Part shown: positions 27,756 to 35,795 of the stretch, in pieces
Position numbering within the stretch: the first letter of the stretch is position 1
Layout: every line of letters starts with the position of its first letter
Source: Tabrizicola_A aquatica
GTDB lineage: Bacteria; Pseudomonadota; Alphaproteobacteria; Rhodobacterales; Rhodobacteraceae
NCBI GenBank assembly: GCA_965194375.1
Contig: CBDAEL010000003.1
DNA: 64,000 bases
Reading direction: 5' to 3' (one strand)
Made by a program: the position numbers and the translations under genes
Notes under the pieces: generated by a model
Database searches by the model: none
What the model was told of the DNA's origin: nothing
What the model saw: the letters and a program-made list of their open reading frames with translations, nothing else

Positions 27756-28682
27756 ATGCTGACGCTTGCCTCTCGCCTCGTTGCTGCAACCTGCCTGTCG
27801 CTTGCGCTTTCCGCCTGCGTGGTCGACCCTTCCGCGACGGGCAGCGGTGTGATGACCGCTGATCTGCCCAAAGCGCCTCAGCTGATTGAGGGGGTCTATT
27901 CGGCCAAGGCGGACAACGAGTTCAATCTGCCAGCCGTCCCGGTGGAAAAGGTGCCGCAGCAGTTCCAACGCCAGACTGTGGCCTATGAAACCGACCAGCC
28001 GGTCGGGACCATCATCATCGATCCAGCCAGCAAACACCTCTTTTTGGTGACGGGCAAGAACAGGGCGATCCGCTATGGCATTTCCGTCGGCAAGGCGGGT
28101 TTCCAGTGGTCGGGCGAAGCCTTGATCACAGGGCGCAAGCCCTGGCCAACCTGGACCCCGCCAAAGGAAATGATCGAGCGCAAGCCCGAACTGTCCAAGT
28201 GGGAAAAGGGTCAGCCCGGCGGGTTGGACAACCCATTGGGGGCACGGGCCTTGTATCTGACCACCAATGGCATCGACCATGGCTACCGGATTCATGGCAC
28301 GCCGGAATGGAAGTCTATCGGGCGCAATGCCTCGTCGGGCTGCATCCGCATGATCAACCAAGACGTGATCGACCTTTATGAGCGGGTGCCCGACAACACC
28401 AAAGTGATCGTTCTGAACGCCGATGGCTCGATGCCCAAGGGGCTAACCCTGCCGCCGCCCCAGCCCAAGAAACCGGTGGAGCCCGTGATCATCGTGCCAA
28501 AACCCAGCGTTATGCCCGTGCCGGTCGTGACATTAGGTTCCGTGGCCCCGGCGCCCGCGACGGCAACAGCGGTCACCACCACGGCACCGACCACGGCTTC
28601 AGCCACCACCGCGCCGGCCACCACCACGCCGACCGTGGTTTGTACGGTCCCGCTGGTGAACCGGGTTTGCCCGTCGAACTAA
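27756..28682 (+). CDS. L,D-transpeptidase (YkuD domain) lipoprotein
   Basis: 308 aa. Signal with lipobox LSAC, lipidated Cys21. The YkuD catalytic motif reads HGTPE (His180) ... SIGRNASSGCIRM (catalytic Cys196). The enzyme forms 3-3 peptidoglycan cross-links or attaches proteins to the wall. After the domain comes a low-complexity Pro/Thr/Ala-rich tail (about residues 232-295) ending in CTVPLVNRVCPSN with two cysteines. Start at MLTLASRL; 12 upstream codons are open but spoil the signal peptide. Confidence 0.9.
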   Translation: MLTLASRLVAATCLSLALSACVVDPSATGSGVMTADLPKAPQLIEGVYSAKADNEFNLPAVPVEKVPQQFQRQTVAYETDQPVGTIIIDPASKHLFLVTGKNRAIRYGISVGKAGFQWSGEALITGRKPWPTWTPPKEMIERKPELSKWEKGQPGGLDNPLGARALYLTTNGIDHGYRIHGTPEWKSIGRNASSGCIRMINQDVIDLYERVPDNTKVIVLNADGSMPKGLTLPPPQPKKPVEPVIIVPKPSVMPVPVVTLGSVAPAPATATAVTTTAPTTASATTAPATTTPTVVCTVPLVNRVCPSN

Positions 28683-28701
28683 GCCGGGCACAGACCAATT
28701 C

Positions 28702-28733
28702 AAAAGGCGGCCCTAATCCGGGCCGCCTTTTTT
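28702..28733 (+). terminator. Terminator after the L,D-transpeptidase gene
   Basis: Stem AAAGGCGGCCC / GGGCCGCCTTT with 6-nt loop TAATCC and a T6 run. Confidence 0.92.
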
Positions 28734-28768
28734 CTTGATAACTTAGGGGTCGCAGGCCGTTACAGGCC

Positions 28769-29455
28769 CTAGCTCAACCAACGCTGATAATCGCTGACCA
28801 GAAGATGCAGCGGGGCCTCGTCTTCCTCGATCTCGGCAAATCGGCCGATGGGTTCGCGGAAAACGTTGTCGGTCTCATCATCGTTGACGGTCGAGACCTC
28901 GCCGATCAGCACATCGCCGCCCTCGCCCCAGAAGGCATGCCAATCGCCCGGCATCAGGGTGACGCTTTCACCGGGCGCGAGCCGCAGCTTTTCGCCGGGG
29001 GCAAAAGCGCGGTCGATCCCGTCGCAGCGCACAAGGCCACCCCGGTCGGGCGCAAAGCCGCCCTTTTCGTCCGATCCAAACAGCTCCACCACCAAAGTCG
29101 CGCCACCGCGGTTGATGATATCCTCGGCCTTGATGACATGGGTGTGCATCGGCGACAGTTGATCTTGGCGTGAAATCAACAGCTTTTCGGCATAGCACAT
29201 ACCGCCCCCGCGCTGCAGGTCGGACAGAAGGCCATTGCGCAACGTAAAGAGGAACAGACCCAGATCGTCAAAGCGCCCTTGCCCGTAATCTGTAATGTCC
29301 CACCCACAGCGCCCCGAAATGACCCGCGCGGCACGGGTCTTATTCGCGGCGAACTGGTCGGGGGTCCAATCGGCAAAGGGCGGCAAGGTAAAGCCGTGAT
29401 GGCGGATCATCTCATCCGCCGCCTGCATGATCTGGTTGATGGTTGAGCGTTTCAT
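28769..29455 (-). CDS. D-lyxose/D-mannose isomerase family cupin
   Basis: 228 aa. Cupin metal ligands appear as MHTHVIKAEDIINRGG (His, His, Glu) and GDWHAFWGEGG (His); GEVSTVNDDETDNVF closes the sheet. This matches the D-lyxose ketol-isomerase family that interconverts D-lyxose/D-xylulose and D-mannose/D-fructose. Start at MKRSTIN with AGGAGAAGG upstream; 12 more codons are open. Lies 36 nt downstream of the MATE pump on the same strand, so probably co-transcribed, with no evident metabolic link. Confidence 0.85.
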   Translation of the reverse strand: MKRSTINQIMQAADEMIRHHGFTLPPFADWTPDQFAANKTRAARVISGRCGWDITDYGQGRFDDLGLFLFTLRNGLLSDLQRGGGMCYAEKLLISRQDQLSPMHTHVIKAEDIINRGGATLVVELFGSDEKGGFAPDRGGLVRCDGIDRAFAPGEKLRLAPGESVTLMPGDWHAFWGEGGDVLIGEVSTVNDDETDNVFREPIGRFAEIEEDEAPLHLLVSDYQRWLS

Positions 29456-29491
29456 CCCCGCCTTCTCCTGCGTTGGAACCGTTGCCACCAT

Positions 29492-30856
29492 CTAGACCAA
29501 GGGGCTTTGCGCCAACAAGGCCGTTTTGCGCCAGAACCTTAGGGTCAACGCCGCCCCTGCCCCCGCCAGCGCAAGGATATAGCCCGCCCAAATGCCCGAG
29601 GGGCCCATCTGGGCCCAATGTGCCAAGGCATAGCCCAAAGGCAGGGCCACCGGCCAATAGGCAATGGCCGACACAAGTGCGGGCCACGCGGTGTCGGACA
29701 AGGCGCGCAGCGATCCCAGCATCGCCGATTGCACCGCGTCGCTGATCTGCATGGGGGCGAAGACGAGGAAGATCGCAGCCGCAACAGCCACCACCTCGGG
29801 GTCATCGGTAACAAGCCGGGCGATTGCAGCCCCTTGCAGCGCCAAGACCAATGCCGCCGTTACAAGCCAAAGGCCCGCCACCACGACCGCTGCCAGCGCG
29901 ATCGGCCGCAGTGCGCCCATGTTCTGCGCTCCGCGCTCTTGCGCCACGCGGATCGCGACAGCCCCGGCCACGCCCAGCGGCAGCATATAAAGCACCCCGC
30001 CCACCGACTGGGCCACCTGATTGCCCGCCAAGGCCACCGTGCCAAAAGCACCGATCATCAGCGTCGCCACGCTGACCGAGGCGGTCTCGACCACATACAT
30101 CGCCCCAAGTGGCACGCCTTCGCGGAAGGTCAGGCGCATCTCGCTTAGCGCCACATTGCGCCGCAGCCGCAGACGCCGCATCGACGGCGCGTAGCCCCAC
30201 CATAGAAACGCGGCCCCCAGCGCCATCGTCTCGGCCAGAAACGAGGCCAGGCCTGCCCCCGTCAACCCAAGCTCCGGCAAAGGGCCGATCCCCCAGATCA
30301 GCGCATAGTTCAGCGGAACGTTGATCACCACGCCCAGAAAGGCAAAAGCCGTTCCAAGCCACGGTTTGTCAGCGGCCTCAAAGGCCGACTTGAAGGCGGT
30401 CAGAACCGAAAACGGGATCAAGAAGGCGCAGATCCAGAACCAATAGCCCCGCATCGCGCCGACCACCTCATCAGGCTGGCCCAAAAGCGGAAGCAGAGGC
30501 CAGAGCGCGGCCATGATAAGGGCCGAACCCACTCCCACCAACAGCCCCAAGGCAAGACCTGACCGCAACATGCCCGGGATCGCAAGCCCCGCCCCCGCCC
30601 CCCAAGCGGCACCGATCCGCACCGACAAGGCCGACAAAAGGCCATAGATCGCCGCGTAAAAAAGCACGGCCACGGCACCTGTCAGGCCGACAGCCGCCAA
30701 AGGCACAGGCCCCAAAGGGGCCAACATGACAGAATCTGTCACCCCGATCAGGGTTGATGCAGCAAGACCAATCACAATGGGCAAGGCCAAGACGACAATG
30801 CCCGGCACCTCGTGCCAGATCGCCCCGATCAATCCCCGGCCCTGCACTTGCCCCAT
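29492..30856 (-). CDS. MATE family multidrug/toxin efflux transporter
   Basis: 454 aa with twelve hydrophobic segments in two halves. N-terminal motif LALPIVIGLAASTLIGVTDSVMLAPLGP corresponds to the first MATE repeat. Exports drugs or metabolites using Na+ or H+. The chosen ATG has an AAGGG with no spacing, so a GTG three codons in is possible. The gene diverges from a TetR regulator, and a pair of palindromic operators lies in the 55-nt gap, implying repression by that regulator. Confidence 0.93.
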   Translation of the reverse strand: MGQVQGRGLIGAIWHEVPGIVVLALPIVIGLAASTLIGVTDSVMLAPLGPVPLAAVGLTGAVAVLFYAAIYGLLSALSVRIGAAWGAGAGLAIPGMLRSGLALGLLVGVGSALIMAALWPLLPLLGQPDEVVGAMRGYWFWICAFLIPFSVLTAFKSAFEAADKPWLGTAFAFLGVVINVPLNYALIWGIGPLPELGLTGAGLASFLAETMALGAAFLWWGYAPSMRRLRLRRNVALSEMRLTFREGVPLGAMYVVETASVSVATLMIGAFGTVALAGNQVAQSVGGVLYMLPLGVAGAVAIRVAQERGAQNMGALRPIALAAVVVAGLWLVTAALVLALQGAAIARLVTDDPEVVAVAAAIFLVFAPMQISDAVQSAMLGSLRALSDTAWPALVSAIAYWPVALPLGYALAHWAQMGPSGIWAGYILALAGAGAALTLRFWRKTALLAQSPLV

Positions 30857-30868
30857 CCCTTCATTTCA

Positions 30869-30883
30869 CATACGGTACGTATG
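30869..30883. promoter_or_regulatory. TetR operator 1 (MATE side)
   Basis: CATACGGTACGTATG, an imperfect copy of the palindrome at 30899-30913, 13 nt from the MATE start. Centre-to-centre distance to operator 2 is 30 bp. Confidence 0.8.
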
Positions 30884-30898
30884 CCAGCTCCTAACTTA

Positions 30899-30913
30899 CA
30901 TACGGACCGTATG
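30899..30913. promoter_or_regulatory. TetR operator 2 (regulator side)
   Basis: Perfect palindrome CATACGG-A-CCGTATG. Its last three bases are the ATG chosen for the TetR gene, so repressor binding would cover the start of that gene. Confidence 0.85.
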
Positions 30914-31546
30914 TCAACCACCGCCCCACCTATTCCCACCGCAACACCACGCCCGCAAGCGCGGGCTGAAGCTGCGGAGCAAACCGCCAACCGCCTTGTC
31001 GCCACGGCGCGTCACGCTTTTGCCATTCTAGGCTTTGCCCATGTCTCGCTCGATGCGCTGGCAGCTGAAGCAGGCGTCACCCGCGGAGCGCTTCACCACC
31101 ATTTCAAGAACAAGGCCGGGCTGTTCGAGGCTGTCTTTCGCGCCGTCGATGCCGAGATTGCCATTGAACTGGACCGCATCTACGAAGCGGAACCCGATGC
31201 ATGGGGGGGCCTAACCGCCTGCTATCACGCCTATCTTGACCTTGCGCTGCGGCCTGAAAACGCCCGCATCCTCTTTCGCGACGCCCCGGCGGTGATGGGC
31301 GCACGGGCGATGGATATCCTGATGGAGAGCGGCTTCTCGATCATCGTTGAGGAACTGGCCGCGTTGATCGCTGCAGACCGTCTGCGCCCGCTTGATCCGG
31401 TGGCAACCGCCCATCTCCTGAACGGCGCGGTTATGGCGCAGGCGCTGTGGCTTGCGGGCTGTGAGGGCGGGACAGAGGCGCAACGCGCCGCCGCCCATGC
31501 TGTCCTTGCCGCCACCTTTGACGGCCTGACACTAAGGACGGCTTAG
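30911..31546 (+). CDS. TetR family transcriptional regulator of the MATE pump
   Basis: 211 aa. The N-terminal helix-turn-helix reads FAILGFAHVSLDALAAEAGVTRGALHHHFKNK, in two quoted pieces FAHVSLDALAAEAGVTR and GALHHHFKNKAGLFEAV, typical of TetR. The C-terminal ligand domain is family-like (TetR_C for AcrR-type regulators). Two starts fit: ATG 30911 and ATG 30881; neither has an SD, and each coincides with the end of an operator, suggesting a leaderless or nearly leaderless mRNA. Divergent from the pump it presumably controls. Its end overlaps the convergent DUF3291 gene by 15 nt. Confidence 0.88.
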   Translation: MSTTAPPIPTATPRPQARAEAAEQTANRLVATARHAFAILGFAHVSLDALAAEAGVTRGALHHHFKNKAGLFEAVFRAVDAEIAIELDRIYEAEPDAWGGLTACYHAYLDLALRPENARILFRDAPAVMGARAMDILMESGFSIIVEELAALIAADRLRPLDPVATAHLLNGAVMAQALWLAGCEGGTEAQRAAAHAVLAATFDGLTLRTA

Positions 31547-32146
31547 CCCCGCCTTACCCCCGCCCGCCCGATCGCGCGCATCATCCTCAAAGGTCGGGTG
31601 CTCGGCGCGCGAGGCAAGGTCATTGGTGGCATTCCGGGCCGCAATCTCTCGCACCCGCGCGCGGTCTGGCGCAGCATGCCGTCCCGCCGCGTCAAAGGCC
31701 TGACGAAAGCCAAAGGCGTGCGCGCTGGCGCCGTGGTCGTGCAGCTGCTCATGCCGCGCCACGCCCTCGACCCAATCGGGGCGCATCTCGCTCCACCACA
31801 TCACCAGCGGCGGCCAATCGCCCTTGCGGAACCAGGTTCGCCCTTTGGCCAGGGCCTCGGCATGGATACCGGAATAGGTATAGGCCCAGATCGATTCCAG
31901 ATCGCGCCACCATGACAAAGTGGACGGCGCCCAACCATCACCGAACGGGTCTTGCCAGAACCGCGGAAAAACCTGCGTCCCCCAGCTTTCCGGTCCCGGA
32001 TCTCCCTCATAGCCCGATCGGCCGATCAGACCCTCGGCCCGGTCCACCGCCGCCAGATTGGCGTCATTGCGGTCATGAAAACCCCGATTGTCCGGGTGTT
32101 CAGATGGGAGGATGAACTGGCCAAAGGTGTAAAGCGCGACTGGCAT
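31532..32146 (-). CDS. DUF3291 domain protein
   Basis: 204 aa. Core motifs LYTFGQFILPSEHPDNRGFH, GPESWGTQVFPRFW, SWRDLES-like WWRDLESIWAYTYSGIHAEAL and WPPLVMWWSE match DUF3291, a domain of the dimeric alpha/beta-barrel (monooxygenase-like) fold with no assigned reaction. The last ~40 residues (after the HDHGASAHAFGF segment) are polar and may be disordered. Start codon overlaps the stop of the upstream glutamine-amidotransferase-like gene (TGATG), so the two are translationally coupled. Confidence 0.8.
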   Translation of the reverse strand: MPVALYTFGQFILPSEHPDNRGFHDRNDANLAAVDRAEGLIGRSGYEGDPGPESWGTQVFPRFWQDPFGDGWAPSTLSWWRDLESIWAYTYSGIHAEALAKGRTWFRKGDWPPLVMWWSEMRPDWVEGVARHEQLHDHGASAHAFGFRQAFDAAGRHAAPDRARVREIAARNATNDLASRAEHPTFEDDARDRAGGGKAGLSRP

Positions 32147-32919
32147 CAGTCCCGCTCAGACCAGTCGCGCACCGCCTGCCCAAAGGCGGTGAACAAGGGG
32201 CGCGAGACCGGGTCGTTGGCGGCGTTCCATTCAGGATGCCACTGCACCGCCAGCGTAAAGCCCGGCGCGTCCTTGACATAAATCGCCTCGGGCGTCCCGT
32301 CAGGCGCGTGGCCGTCAATCACGATCCGCGCGCCGGGGCGGGCAATGCCTTGGCCATGCAGCGTGTTGGTCATCACCTCATCGGCCCCCATCAGCCGGTG
32401 AAACACCCCGCCTTCGGTAAACCGAACCGCATGGCGCAGGGCGAAGACCTCTTCCAAGCTGCCCTCGGGGGGCATTCGGTGGTTCATGCGGCCCGGAAGC
32501 TCGCGGATTTCGGGATAGAGGCTGCCACCCATCGCCACGTTGATCTCTTGAAAGCCCCGGCAGATGCCCAAGAACGGCTGGCCGCGGTCAACGCAGGCCC
32601 GGATCAAGGGCAGCGTAATGGCATCGCGGTTGCGGTCAAAAGCCCCATGGGCAGGGGTTTCCGGCTCGCCATATTCGGACGGGTGTACATTCGGCTGGCC
32701 GCCCGTCAGCAAGAACCCATCGAACGTGTCCAAAAGCTCATCCACCGTCACCAGACGCGGGTCCGAGGGCAGGATCACCGGCAGACAACGCGCCACCTCA
32801 GCGACCGCGATCGAATTGATGTGGCCCGAGGCATGCACCTCATAGCGGTCGTTCATCTGGTAGGAGTTCGAGATGATCCCCACCGTAGGCCGTTTCGGGG
32901 GCCGTTTGGGCTGTGCCAT
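32146..32919 (-). CDS. Gamma-glutamyl-GABA hydrolase type class I glutamine amidotransferase (PuuD-like)
   Basis: 257 aa. Nucleophile Cys in PFLGICRGFQEINVAMGGSLYP and catalytic His/Glu in AVQWHPEW; LTGGQPNVHPSEYG is the oxyanion/glutamyl-binding region of the PuuD family. It hydrolyses gamma-glutamyl amides such as gamma-glutamyl-GABA in polyamine breakdown. Start at MAQPKRPP (AGG upstream); the frame is open for 34 more codons without a leader. No other puu gene is nearby, so the substrate is inferred from family only. Confidence 0.9.
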   Translation of the reverse strand: MAQPKRPPKRPTVGIISNSYQMNDRYEVHASGHINSIAVAEVARCLPVILPSDPRLVTVDELLDTFDGFLLTGGQPNVHPSEYGEPETPAHGAFDRNRDAITLPLIRACVDRGQPFLGICRGFQEINVAMGGSLYPEIRELPGRMNHRMPPEGSLEEVFALRHAVRFTEGGVFHRLMGADEVMTNTLHGQGIARPGARIVIDGHAPDGTPEAIYVKDAPGFTLAVQWHPEWNAANDPVSRPLFTAFGQAVRDWSERD

Positions 32920-33111
32920 AGTCAACCTGCTTTTCCTCGTTGCGCGCAGCATAGAAAGGCAAGTCTCCAAGGTGAAGCCCCAGACGTGCAGAAATCGGGG
33001 TAAAGAAACCTTGGGCGTCAAAGCGCTGTCGCAGGCTCACCCAAGGGTGATTTGCATCCTGTGCGGCGCGGCCTGCATGGTAGGACCTGAACCCCGCCTC
33101 AGGAGCCCCGC

Positions 33112-33471
33112 ATGATCCGCACCCTCATCGTTGCCGCCAGCCTGTTCTCTGCCAGCTCAGCCCTTGCAGAAACCGTCGTCGACCCCCACGCCGGGCATCA
33201 AATGACCGGGGCTGAGACGCCCGCGACCATGGCCTTCATGCAGGCCAATGCCGCGATGCACGAAGGCATGGCTATTGCCTTCACCGGAGATGCCGACATT
33301 GACTTTATCCGGGGCATGATCCCGCATCATCAGGGCGCGGTCGATATGGCCCGCATCGTCTTGGAACACGGCAAAGACCCCGAGGTGCGCAAGCTGGCCG
33401 AAGCGGTGATCGCTGCTCAAGAGGCTGAAATCGCTTGGATGCAGGACTGGCTGGCCAAACACGGACAATAA
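33112..33471 (+). CDS. DUF305 secreted protein
   Basis: 119 aa. Sec signal peptide MIRTLIVAASLFSASSALA. The mature chain is Met/His-rich with the DUF305 core DIDFIRGMIPHHQGAVDMARIVLEHG and a second helix ending AEIAWMQDWLAKHGQ. The family forms small helical bundles (ferritin-like), some members of which bind copper (CopM). SD TCAGGAG before the ATG. Isolated gene, convergent with the next. Confidence 0.9.
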   Translation: MIRTLIVAASLFSASSALAETVVDPHAGHQMTGAETPATMAFMQANAAMHEGMAIAFTGDADIDFIRGMIPHHQGAVDMARIVLEHGKDPEVRKLAEAVIAAQEAEIAWMQDWLAKHGQ

Positions 33472-33489
33472 CCAGCCCGCGCAGGTGCT

Positions 33490-34389
33490 TTAGGGCTGCG
33501 CCTGCACTTTTGGCGCGGGGACTTGGCCGTTGGCACGTTCCCGCATGGAAATATAGATCGCGCAGGAAATCAGGATCGCCACGCCAAGGAAGGTGTAGGC
33601 ATCGGGAAAATCGCTGAAGAACAACCACCCGAGCGCGACCGAGGTGATCATCTCGGTATAGGCCAAGGGGGCCAGCAACGACGCTTCGGCGTGGTCATAG
33701 GCGCGCACGATCAAGAGATGGCCAGCAGTCCCAATAAAGGCAAGCGCCGCAAGCATCGCCCATTGCGTCGGACTGGGCCAGACCCAAACCCACCAAATCC
33801 CCGCCGACAGGATCAACCCACCCAAAAGCGAGGTCTGGAACATGGTCACCATGGCATGGGCGCGGCCCGAAATTGCCCGCGTCATCACGAAATAGAAGGC
33901 CAGAGTGACCCCCGCCCCAAACGCCAGCCATGACCCGGGGTTCAACTCGGCAATGCCAGGGCGGATGATGATGAGGGTGCCGATAAAGCCCACCGCCACC
34001 GCGATCCAACGACGCGGACCCACCGCCTCGCGCAGGACAAAGGCCGACAGGACGGTCACGATCAGCGGTTGCACAAAGAAGATCGCCAAGGCATCGGCAA
34101 TCGGCAGCCATTTCAGCGATAGGAAAAAGAAGAAGGTCGCCGCCACCAGAAAGGCCGCGCGCAAGGTGTGATACCAAGGCCGGTCCGGCCAAAGCGCCTT
34201 GGGCCCCGCAATCCGCAAGGCAAAGGGCAGCGTCATCAGCGCCCCAAGCGCCAGCCGCGCCCAGACCACTTGCAAGATCGGCATGCCCTGCTGGCCAAGA
34301 AGTTTCGCAATCACATCAATGCCAGGCAAAACCGCCATGGCCCCCAGCATCAGGGCAACCCCAATGATCGGGCGTTTGACTTGGTTCAT
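33490..34389 (-). CDS. DMT/EamA family transporter
   Basis: 299 aa, ten hydrophobic segments in two EamA repeats. Start at MNQVKRPIIGVALMLGAMAV, whose ATG overlaps the stop of the upstream aminotransferase (ATGA); the open frame continues far upstream only through that gene. N-terminal repeat includes VVWARLALGALMTLPFALRI; second repeat includes PLAYTEMITSVALGWLFFSDFP. Probable exporter of a small metabolite, perhaps linked to the aminotransferase product. Not to be confused with the fragment at the left window edge. Confidence 0.9.
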   Translation of the reverse strand: MNQVKRPIIGVALMLGAMAVLPGIDVIAKLLGQQGMPILQVVWARLALGALMTLPFALRIAGPKALWPDRPWYHTLRAAFLVAATFFFFLSLKWLPIADALAIFFVQPLIVTVLSAFVLREAVGPRRWIAVAVGFIGTLIIIRPGIAELNPGSWLAFGAGVTLAFYFVMTRAISGRAHAMVTMFQTSLLGGLILSAGIWWVWVWPSPTQWAMLAALAFIGTAGHLLIVRAYDHAEASLLAPLAYTEMITSVALGWLFFSDFPDAYTFLGVAILISCAIYISMRERANGQVPAPKVQAQP

Positions 34390-35609
34390 GCGCGCATGGC
34401 CCCGGCCACCACCGCCGTTGCCGCCTCTAAGGCGCCCTTGCCATGCGGAATGGACAGGGCCTGCATCCCCGCCTCCATCACCGCCAGCGCCCCCAGCGTC
34501 ATATGGGCGTTCACATGACCCATATGGGCCACCCGCAGATACCCTGTGCTTTGGGGGTCTTCGGGCGTGGCCATGCCCAGCCCAATGCCCAAGGTGACCC
34601 CCGCCAGCCCCTCGCACCATTGACGCAGCGCTTGGCCATCAGGTGCGCCCAGCCGGGCCGAGGTCACCGCCCGCGCCCGCGATGCGGGGTCGGCGATGTT
34701 CAACGCGATGCGGTCATGCCCCTGCCCCCAAGCGTCAAAGGCCGCCCAAACGGTGCGGGCCAATGTCGCATGCCGGGCCCAGACATTCGACAGCCCCTCT
34801 TCATGCAAAAGCATGGTCAGCGCCTCGCGCAGGCCATAAAGGTGATGCGTCGGTGCCGTGCCATGCCAACACTGCCAAAACTCTGGCCCATCAGCGCGCG
34901 GGGTCCAATCCCAATAGGGCGTGCGCAAATTCGCCTTGCGGCCCACGGCGCGGGCCTTTTCGGAAAACCACACAAAGCCGATGCCGGGCGGCAGCAAAAG
35001 CCCCTTTTGGCTCGCCGCGAAGGCAACATCGACGCCCCAGTCATCCATACGAAACTCATCGCAGCCCATCGAGGCGATGCAGTCTACCGCCAACAGGGCC
35101 GGATGCCCGGCGCGGTCCATCGCCGCGCGTAAAGCGACAACATCGGTGCGGGCCGTGGTGGCGGTGTCAACATGGGTGGTCAGGACGGCCACGATCTGCG
35201 CCCCTGCATCAGCGCGCAAGCGCGCCTCGACCCGGGCCATATCGGGGGCTGAACTGCGGCCGAAATCCATGATCTCGACATCCACACCCATGGCACTTGC
35301 CACATTGGCCCAGCCCAAGCCAAAAGGCCCAGAGGCCAGCACCAAGACCTTATCACCGCGCGAAAACAGGTTGGTGTTCACCGCTTCCCACAAAGCATGG
35401 CCATTGCCGATGTAGCAGGCCACGTTGTGCACCGTGCCCGCGACAGCCCGCAGATCGGGCCAAAGCGAGGCCGTCAGGCTGTGCAACTCGCCCTCGTAGA
35501 TGTTCGGGGCGGCGCGGTGCATGGCGCGCTGCACGCGGTCGGGCACGACCGAGGGGCCGGGGATCGCAAGATAGGGGCGGCCATGGGACAGATTGACGAT
35601 GGCGGGCAT
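34386..35609 (-). CDS. Class V aminotransferase (serine/alanine-glyoxylate type)
   Basis: 407 aa. PLP lysine is K202 in AASQKGLLLPPGIGFVWFS; DCIASMGCDEFRMDDWGVD supplies the PLP-contacting Asp; N-terminal IPGPSVVPDRVQRAM is typical of serine-glyoxylate/alanine-glyoxylate aminotransferases. AGGAG SD before MPAIVNLSHG. Exact amino donor unresolved. Coupled to a DMT exporter downstream. Confidence 0.9.
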   Translation of the reverse strand: MPAIVNLSHGRPYLAIPGPSVVPDRVQRAMHRAAPNIYEGELHSLTASLWPDLRAVAGTVHNVACYIGNGHALWEAVNTNLFSRGDKVLVLASGPFGLGWANVASAMGVDVEIMDFGRSSAPDMARVEARLRADAGAQIVAVLTTHVDTATTARTDVVALRAAMDRAGHPALLAVDCIASMGCDEFRMDDWGVDVAFAASQKGLLLPPGIGFVWFSEKARAVGRKANLRTPYWDWTPRADGPEFWQCWHGTAPTHHLYGLREALTMLLHEEGLSNVWARHATLARTVWAAFDAWGQGHDRIALNIADPASRARAVTSARLGAPDGQALRQWCEGLAGVTLGIGLGMATPEDPQSTGYLRVAHMGHVNAHMTLGALAVMEAGMQALSIPHGKGALEAATAVVAGAMRA

Positions 35610-35795
35610 GGCAGCTCCTGTGCGGGCATTCGCAGCCTCAAGGGCTAGCGGCGCGCCCCGGCGCCGTCAACCACCGCAGGTCGGCTGGCACCATCACGCC
35701 GGATCAACTGGATGCGCACGAGGGGCGGCCTTCTGGACAGCACCGCCCGCCCCAGCTAGACCTTCCACCCAGACGAGTTGCATCAAAGGCCCTGC

